The notes under the pieces are model-generated. The model saw nothing but the letters and a program-made list of their open reading frames with translations, did not search any database and was not told the origin of the DNA. From positions 4,633-18,323 of the forward strand of contig JADIIX010000262.1 of assembly GCA_027604505.1 (NCBI GenBank): DNA of 13,691 nucleotides, in the 5' to 3' direction. The DNA comes from Gonapodya sp. JEL0774. Taxonomy: Eukaryota > Monoblepharomycota > Monoblepharidomycetes > Monoblepharidales > Gonapodyaceae. The translations under genes were made by a program, and so were the position numbers. Below, piece after piece: positions 8,872 through 13,691 of this stretch; the first letter of the stretch is position 1; each line of letters starts with the position of its first letter.

Positions 8872-11164
8872 ATGTTGGGCGATGCTGCTACTGCTACTAC
8901 ACATCCACAGTTTCCAAGTCTGCTTGCAGGAACGGGTAACATGACCCATACAATAGGGTCCCTGGACATCGACGGCAATGCTCGCGTTCAAATTGGACAC
9001 ACTATCAACTACAACGTCTCGAGGTAAGCCCCACCTTTCTTTCGAAGCCACAGGAAGAACGCTTGTTGCCTCTCACTCTGTCGAGGTCAGACCCGCGATC
9101 GAAGATGTGTCTCCAAAATTTAATGCAGGACCGAAACATTACATCCCGTATCTGAAGAACGGGAAGTTCGTAGGGCGCACAGGTGCACTCGAAGCTCTGG
9201 AAAAGAAGCTGTTTGACATCAATACCAGCCGAAAGGTTGCTATCGTGGGACTGGGCGGGGTTGGAAAAACACAGCTTGCATTGGAGTTCGCCCACCGGAT
9301 GAAAGAAACGCATAAGGACTACTGCATATTCTGGTTGTCAGCAGTCAGTATGGAAGGCTTTGAGAAGGAATGCGGGGAGATTGCGAAGCAATTGGGAATA
9401 CTGCAGGGTGCAGGAGGCAAGGACGATGCGAAAGATGCGGTCAAACGGTATTTGAGTAGAGAAGAAGCAGGGAGATGGCTCCTAATTCTTGACAACGCGG
9501 ACAATATGGACATAGTAATGGGAGCTGGGCATACTCCTGGAATACACAACTACCTTCCCCAGAGTATGGAAGGCCGGCTAGTTTTTACAACTCGCAGTCT
9601 GGACATCGCGCACGCGCTCACACAGGGACAAACAGTTACTCTCACATCTATGAGCCCACAGGAAGCGGCGGACCTTCTCAACATGTCACTAAATGAGGAG
9701 CGAAAGCATTTACTCAGCGAAGAGTCCAACACCACTGAACTTCTTGAGGAACTCACTTACCTACCATTGGCTATCACCCAAGCCTGCGCATACCTCAACA
9801 GGAACCAGACGACAACAATACAAAAGTATATGGAGTTTTTGAGAAACAAAGAGCTCAAAGGACCTTGGCTGTGGGATTTCTACGACCACGCAGGGAACCG
9901 CAAGGACCCTGTAGCAAAAACGTGGTTGATATCGTTCGACCAGATCCGTACGCAAGATCGAAACGCCGCAGATCTCTTGGGCTTCATGGCGTGCATTGAA
10001 CCAAAAGCGATCCCTCGAACCATATTACCCACGATAGGTGACGAAAATGACATGGAAATTGCCATCAATACCCTGGTGGGGTACGCATTCGTGACACATC
10101 GTTTGGACAAGGACTCAGGAAAGGACTTTTACGATCTCCACCGGCTCGTGCACTTGGCAGCCGGCGTGTGGCTCCGCGAGCTTGGTGATGCGCCACGGAA
10201 GACAAGAGAGGCGATCCGCCACATCGCGACGGTGTTTCCGACCGACGACTGGGCGAACCGGGAGCAATGGAGGGCGTACCTGCCGCACGCCACGAAGGTG
10301 CTCGAAGGCGGCGAAGGTAAGGAGCTGGCAGAGAGGTACGACCTGTGTTTTCGAGTCGGAGGATGCTTGCAGGTCGACGGACGCGTGCGAGAGGCGGTGC
10401 AGTGGCTTGAGCGATGCGAGAGCGGCAGGCGGGACGTGCTGATACTGGCAGAGGACCACCCCAGCTTGTTGACGACGCAGAACGACCTGGCCTGGGCGTA
10501 CCTCTCCGACGGGCAGGTCAAGAAGGCCGTGCAGCTGTACGAGCGCGTGCTGGTGACGTGGGAGACAACACTGGCAGGGGACCACCCCAGCTTGTTGACG
10601 ACGCAGAACAACCTGGCCGGGGCGTACCTCTCCGACGGGCAGGTCAAGAAGGCCGTGCAGCTGTACGAGCGCGTGCTGGCTGTTTGCGAGCGGATATTGG
10701 CGGAGGACCACCCCGATCGGTTGGGGACGCAAAACAACCTGGCCGTGGCGTACCTTTCCGACGGGCAGGTCAAAAGGGCCGTGCAGCTGCTGCAGCATGT
10801 CGTCGCTGTCCGTCGGCGAACACAGCGCGAGGACCACCCGGACCGAGTGGGCTCGGAATGGTGGCTCGCACACGCGCTCGAGGAGGACCGCGCGAGCCTG
10901 GGCGGCGTGGGCGTGGGCGTGGGCGTGGGCGTGAGTGTGGGCGTGGGCGTCGGCGTGGGAGTGGGCACGATTGTAGGCGAGGGCGAGGTGAGCGACGAGG
11001 GCGGCGGACAACGCCAGGCCGACGGACGACACCAGCGTGCAGCAGCAGCAGCAGCCGTGTCGGCAGAGGAGGTCGGGCACGCACGTGCAGGGAGTGTGAG
11101 AACACGTGGTGGCCGCGGGGGTGGCGTGCTGCGGAAACTGTGGAACACGCTCACTAGGACATAG
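8872..11164 (+). CDS. NLR-like NB-ARC/TPR STAND receptor with short amyloid-like N-terminus
   Basis: Two exons, 8872-9023 and 9091-11164, joined over a 67-nt GTAAGC...GTCAG intron (phase 2), give 741 residues. ATG 8872 has A at -3 and is the first Met after an in-frame TAG; an extra upstream exon is not excluded. Residues 28-49 read IGSLDIDGNARVQIG plus HTINYNV, like the short amyloid motifs at the N-termini of many fungal NLRs. NB-ARC landmarks are GLGGVGKT (P-loop, 104-111), LLILDNAD (Walker B, 181-188), a VFTTRS sensor-like motif, LPLA (275-278) and DLHRLVH (399-405) at the MHD position. TPR units of 42 residues start near 506. The tail from about 655 is low complexity (VG repeat, Ala run, Arg/Gly). 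STAND proteins oligomerise on ligand sensing by the repeat domain. Fungal members act in non-self recognition and programmed cell death, and that role is inferred here. Confidence 0.9.
8953..9018 (+). other. Putative HET-s-type amyloid signalling motif (HRAM-like)
   Basis: This region encodes IGSLDIDGNARVQIG followed by HTINYNV, just before the NB-ARC linker. Established knowledge: fungal NLRs such as NWD2 carry a short N-terminal motif related to the HET-s prion repeats, with a Gly/Asn-Ala-x-Val-x-x-Gly core. That motif templates the fold of a partner cell-death protein. The core residues N-A-R-V-Q-I-G seen here fit that pattern. Only one copy is present. Confidence 0.55.
10454..10831 (+). 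repeat. Three 126-bp tandem repeats encoding kinesin-light-chain-like TPRs
   Basis: Units begin at 10454, 10580 and 10706 with GACCACCC, exactly 126 nt apart; a fourth, truncated unit starts at 10832. Units one and two are identical at 98 of their first 100 bases, while unit three is more diverged. The protein unit is HP-xx-LxTQNxLA, then AYLSDGQVKKAVQLYERVL. High identity between neighbouring units is typical of fungal NLR repeat domains that evolve by unequal exchange. Confidence 0.93.
10907..10966 (+). repeat. (GTGGGC)n hexanucleotide microsatellite in coding sequence
   Basis: Ten consecutive 6-nt units, seven of them exact GTGGGC, encode an almost pure Val-Gly dipeptide run. It follows directly where the TPR array breaks off. 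A CAG/GCA run at about 11037-11055 adds an Ala stretch further down. Confidence 0.92.
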
Positions 11165-11296
11165 TGCGGGGGGCGAGGGGAGTGTGGTCGGTGGTGTGTG
11201 TGTGGTGAATTATATTATTATTAAATTAATATGTTTACTTTTTGGTTTCTATTACTTCCCACTACCGATACGAAGTATAAGAAATGTCATACATCA

Positions 11297-11333
11297 CCTT
11301 CTCTCTCTCTCTCCTCTCTCTCTCCTCTCTCTT
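11297..11333 (+). repeat. CT-rich pyrimidine tract
   Basis: An uninterrupted pyrimidine run of 37 nt made of CT dinucleotides with occasional CCT. It lies about 120 bp before a purine tract of complementary composition. Confidence 0.9.
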
Positions 11334-11451
11334 ACATAAAGAAGAATAGGATATAGGATACTAGGATAACGAGATAACGTTCAATGGAGCTCACCCTTCA
11401 TTAATATATACACAGGAGGCAGTACACGTACACACATACGACGTCTGTCAT

Positions 11452-11479
11452 AGAGAAGAAGAGAAGAGAGAAGAGAGAG
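11452..11479 (+). repeat. GA-rich purine tract
   Basis: An uninterrupted purine run of 28 nt made of AGA/AGAG units. It could pair imperfectly with the upstream pyrimidine tract as a long hairpin. Confidence 0.9.
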
Positions 11480-11955
11480 CGGATGTTAGAACCGTATCCT
11501 AACTGTCATATCTATCCTGAAAGACAAGTAGTCAAGAGGGGACGTCAGACCCCATGAAAAGGTCTAATCCTGCTACGGTGCACGCCGCAAAATTACGAAG
11601 ACACCCTCCCAAACCTATCTCTTCCTGCAAAACGACTCTAATAATTATTCCCCCCGCAAAATAAGCTCAGAAAATGGAGCTTCATTGATTGTGCGGACGG
11701 AATTGGCGGGCGGGGCATGGTTGGGGAGGAAATGGATATGGGCACTTTCCACCATGTCCGAAAGGCGTCGGCTAAAAGCGGTTAATCTTCGGATAAACAC
11801 GGCTAATCTAAAAAGGCGTTCTAGAGTGTCTGGGGAGCGACGGATTGTTGTGGGATTGTATGAAGAGCATTGTAATTTTGTTTCGAACATATCTCTGGCC
11901 TGCGCAGAGGGCAGAGGTTGGCAAATTCCATTCCCTTCATTCTTCCGCCTCACAC

Positions 11956-13393
11956 ATGCCGCAAGCCAATCGCAAATCCGCCAAAGCAAAGCTTCAAAAG
12001 CTTCAAACAGGCGGCGGAAAGTTTGGATCTTTGGAGCGCTTCCCAATCGATCTCGTGCCAGTCGCAGTTGCGGTGCCGCCGTTGGTCATTGCGCCAGAGG
12101 TGGAATCTGGCAGATCCGCGATATGCTCTCAATCACCGACGAGCCCTTTAAAAAGGCCTGCGCCAGACGATGATGCAAATGATGTTTTTACTGTGCCCGA
12201 TTCCCCTGTCCTGGCTGACCCAGGTGATTTGTGCAATTGGATTTGAGTTCTGCGAACATTAACTGTCACACCATTCTGAATCGCAAATCTCAGAGGATTC
12301 CGAGTGTGATGATGAATTGTATGATGCGTTAACTCAAACTGCGGATACCGAACACTTGGAGGATGATGATGATGAAAGTGCGGACTGGGATTCTGACATT
12401 GAGGAAGAACCGAACTTGCAGCGGATCCTCGTTGAGGAGCTGGATGTTGATGCGGAAGCAATAGATGTGGACGCAATTGACAATGAGCACGATTAAGAGG
12501 ATACAATAGCCAGGAGTGGGGCCAGAGGTCCTGTTTCATTGACAGAGTGGTTGGGTGCAGTGCCGCCAGCGGAGAAAGGCATCACACCGCAGGTGATAGG
12601 GAAGGCGTCGGGCCTGAAGAGATTTTTCAACAGGAATAGTGGACGTACCCAAAGGCGAGATGCTGCAAACCGGAGAGCTTTGGCAGTTGCTGCCGGCGAT
12701 GTCTCGATCATCGGAATGTTCCAGAAAAACATTGATTGTAGACCAATACCAGAGTACAACATTCAGAGTGAAGGGACGCAAGATGACCCCATTGATATTG
12801 ACGCAATGACAGTAATTGACATGCCATTGCATGCTTGGGCTGCTACAAGCACTGATCCAAAATCCCCGCCCGAACCCATCGCTCAAGACAATACCAGTCC
12901 TGCTCACCCACGTAACGCAAAAAGCAAAGTGCCTGCTAGAAAAGCTGGCCGTAAGAGGATACGGGGAATGCTTGCAATTGAAGCAGCAACTTCGAAGCGA
13001 CATGAACATGCTGGAGAGACGGGTGATATATTGAGGCAAAACCCACTGTTACAAAAACCTATCAAGGAACGTTACGCTATTCTTCGAAGGCTATTTGAGA
13101 GGTCAAACTTCGCGGAGCTCGGGAATGATGGAAGAGGGAAGCGGCCAAAACTCACTCCATTCCTTCGAAAATATGCCATTCTCCGTCTGCATGAACTTAC
13201 AAATGGGCCAGATAGCATGGGCAGGATTGCCGCAGCTGATATGCTTGCGAATTCAATTTTTGACAGACCAGCGGGTGGATACATTTCTCAGCAGATACGA
13301 AAGTGTGTGGAGGACTGCACGGGATGGATCGAAGGGGCGGGAGTGTATGATGATGTTCGAGGTGTAGAATATATTTGCTATACACGCGGCTAA
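11956..13393 (+). pseudogene. Unknown basic/acidic protein gene interrupted by an in-frame TAA
   Basis: Family not recognised. Model: exon 11956-12223, intron 12224-12293 (GTGATT...TCTCAG, 70 nt, phase 1), then an open frame from 12294. TAA at 12494-12496 (codon 157) breaks this frame, yet the same frame stays open for 298 more codons to the TAA at 13391-13393. The N-terminus is basic (MPQANRKSAKAKLQKL). An acidic segment rich in Asp/Glu precedes the stop. After it come a TEWLGAVPP motif, a basic KR-rich linker and a helical C-terminal region (ERYAILRRLFERSN, then LRKYAILRLHEL). No intron with acceptable phase removes the TAA. It is either a decayed gene or two adjacent reading units. The architecture (basic start, acidic linker, helical DNA-binding-like part) would suit the N-terminal part of a transposase-type or chromatin protein, but no catalytic motif is visible. 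Confidence 0.5.
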
Positions 13394-13691
13394 ACCCTCA
13401 CACATAGACCCGTTCCGTCACACTCCCCCCATCACATCAAGCTGATGTCCTCATCAGCTGGGCCCTACATCAGGCGATTGACTAAACATGTGTGAACGTC
13501 ACTCAGTCATTGCCGCTTCAAACAACACAAGCTCTCCCAAGAAGGAAACGGATCTTGGATTCATTTACCGCACCTTCCTTTCATCCATGGGGCAACCTGG
13601 TACATTGTGCAGGGGAATCCTTTGATTAGGACGAAGAGAAGGTCGTCATGCGAGCTGCTCGGCAAAGGTTGCCGGGCCCCACTCGGGTCGG
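13394..13691. other. Terminal stretch, no gene seen
   Basis: There is no open frame of note. It contains a perfect 8-bp inverted repeat AGCTGATG / CATCAGCT with a 4-nt spacer at 13440-13459, overlapping a second small palindrome (CATCA-AGC-TGATG). The role is unknown. Confidence 0.5.

Larger units (their letters stand above)
11165..11955. other. Intergenic AT-rich and microsatellite-rich stretch
   Basis: This holds an AT-rich patch (11209-11232), a 37-nt pyrimidine run (11297-11333, mostly CT), a 28-nt purine run (11452-11479, mostly GA) and degenerate GGATA repeats near 11348-11370. Open frames on both strands after 11645 have no recognisable protein and are left out. A solo LTR is conceivable, but no matching TG...CA ends or target-site duplication were identified. 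Confidence 0.5.

Noticed and set aside
8807-8943. Short frame with a Leu-rich stretch (MARDPASHS...MLLLLLH) resembling a signal peptide
   Set aside because: It ends in a stop overlapping the NLR exon 1 in another frame, and no donor joins it to a longer protein.
8978-9090. NLR start at the Met at 8978 with read-through into exon 2
   Set aside because: That frame runs through a consensus intron (9024-9090). Splicing from ATG 8872 yields the expected amyloid-like N-terminus and closes the phase.
10115-11154. Two overlapping minus-strand frames of 321 and 341 codons opposite the TPR region
   Set aside because: They arise from the GC-rich tandem repeats of the NLR gene; no start context, intron or domain supports them.
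11341-11560. Possible solo LTR (TGTTAGAACC... near 11485)
   Set aside because: No second LTR, matching terminal inverted bases, primer-binding site or target duplication could be identified by eye.

Overview
The window looks like fungal nuclear DNA. Introns are short (about 62-117 nt, mostly 65-85), begin GTRNGT or occasionally GCAAGT, and end YAG with CTNAY-like branch sites. There is a STAND-type NB-ARC/TPR receptor of a kind common in filamentous fungi. The wording of its TPR repeats most resembles Pezizomycotina ascomycetes; this is an inference, because no marker gene is present. I see no prokaryotic operon, tRNA, rRNA or CRISPR. All gene models below were spliced by eye. In the three confident models every exon phase closes exactly.

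Layout. (1) 1-4549, plus strand: the 3' part of a large secreted or wall-type glycoprotein gene whose 5' end lies outside the window. At least 21 exons are visible: Ser/Thr-rich mucin-like exons, all bounded by phase-2 introns, then an array of about 44-residue Cys/Trp modules. Each downstream module is encoded by a 14-nt micro-exon plus an exon of about 118 nt. Two introns are GC-AG. (2) 4550-5268: non-coding, with a 44-bp tandem duplication. (3) 5269-5911, minus strand: a weak two-exon hypothetical gene. (4) 6283-8182, minus strand: an eight-exon, 455-residue protein with a helical N-terminal half and a protein-kinase-like C-terminal half. It lacks the usual glycine loop and beta-3 lysine, and DPA stands in place of DFG. 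(5) 8183-8871: a divergent intergenic region holding a relic of a TPR repeat. (6) 8872-11164, plus strand: a two-exon, 741-residue NLR-like protein with a short amyloid-like N-terminal motif, NB-ARC domain, nearly identical TPR repeats and a low-complexity tail containing a (GTGGGC)n expansion. (7) 11165-11955: AT-rich and microsatellite-rich intergenic DNA. (8) 11956-13393, plus strand: an acidic/basic protein of unknown family whose frame is cut by one in-frame TAA, probably a decayed gene. (9) 13394-13691: no gene seen.

How the parts may work together. The pseudokinase-like gene and the NLR are head to head, 689 bp apart. In fungi, NLRs with short N-terminal amyloid motifs are known to activate cell-death effectors encoded next door. 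Here the neighbour is a helical-plus-degenerate-kinase protein, loosely like the MLKL layout in animals. A functional link between the two is inferred, not shown.
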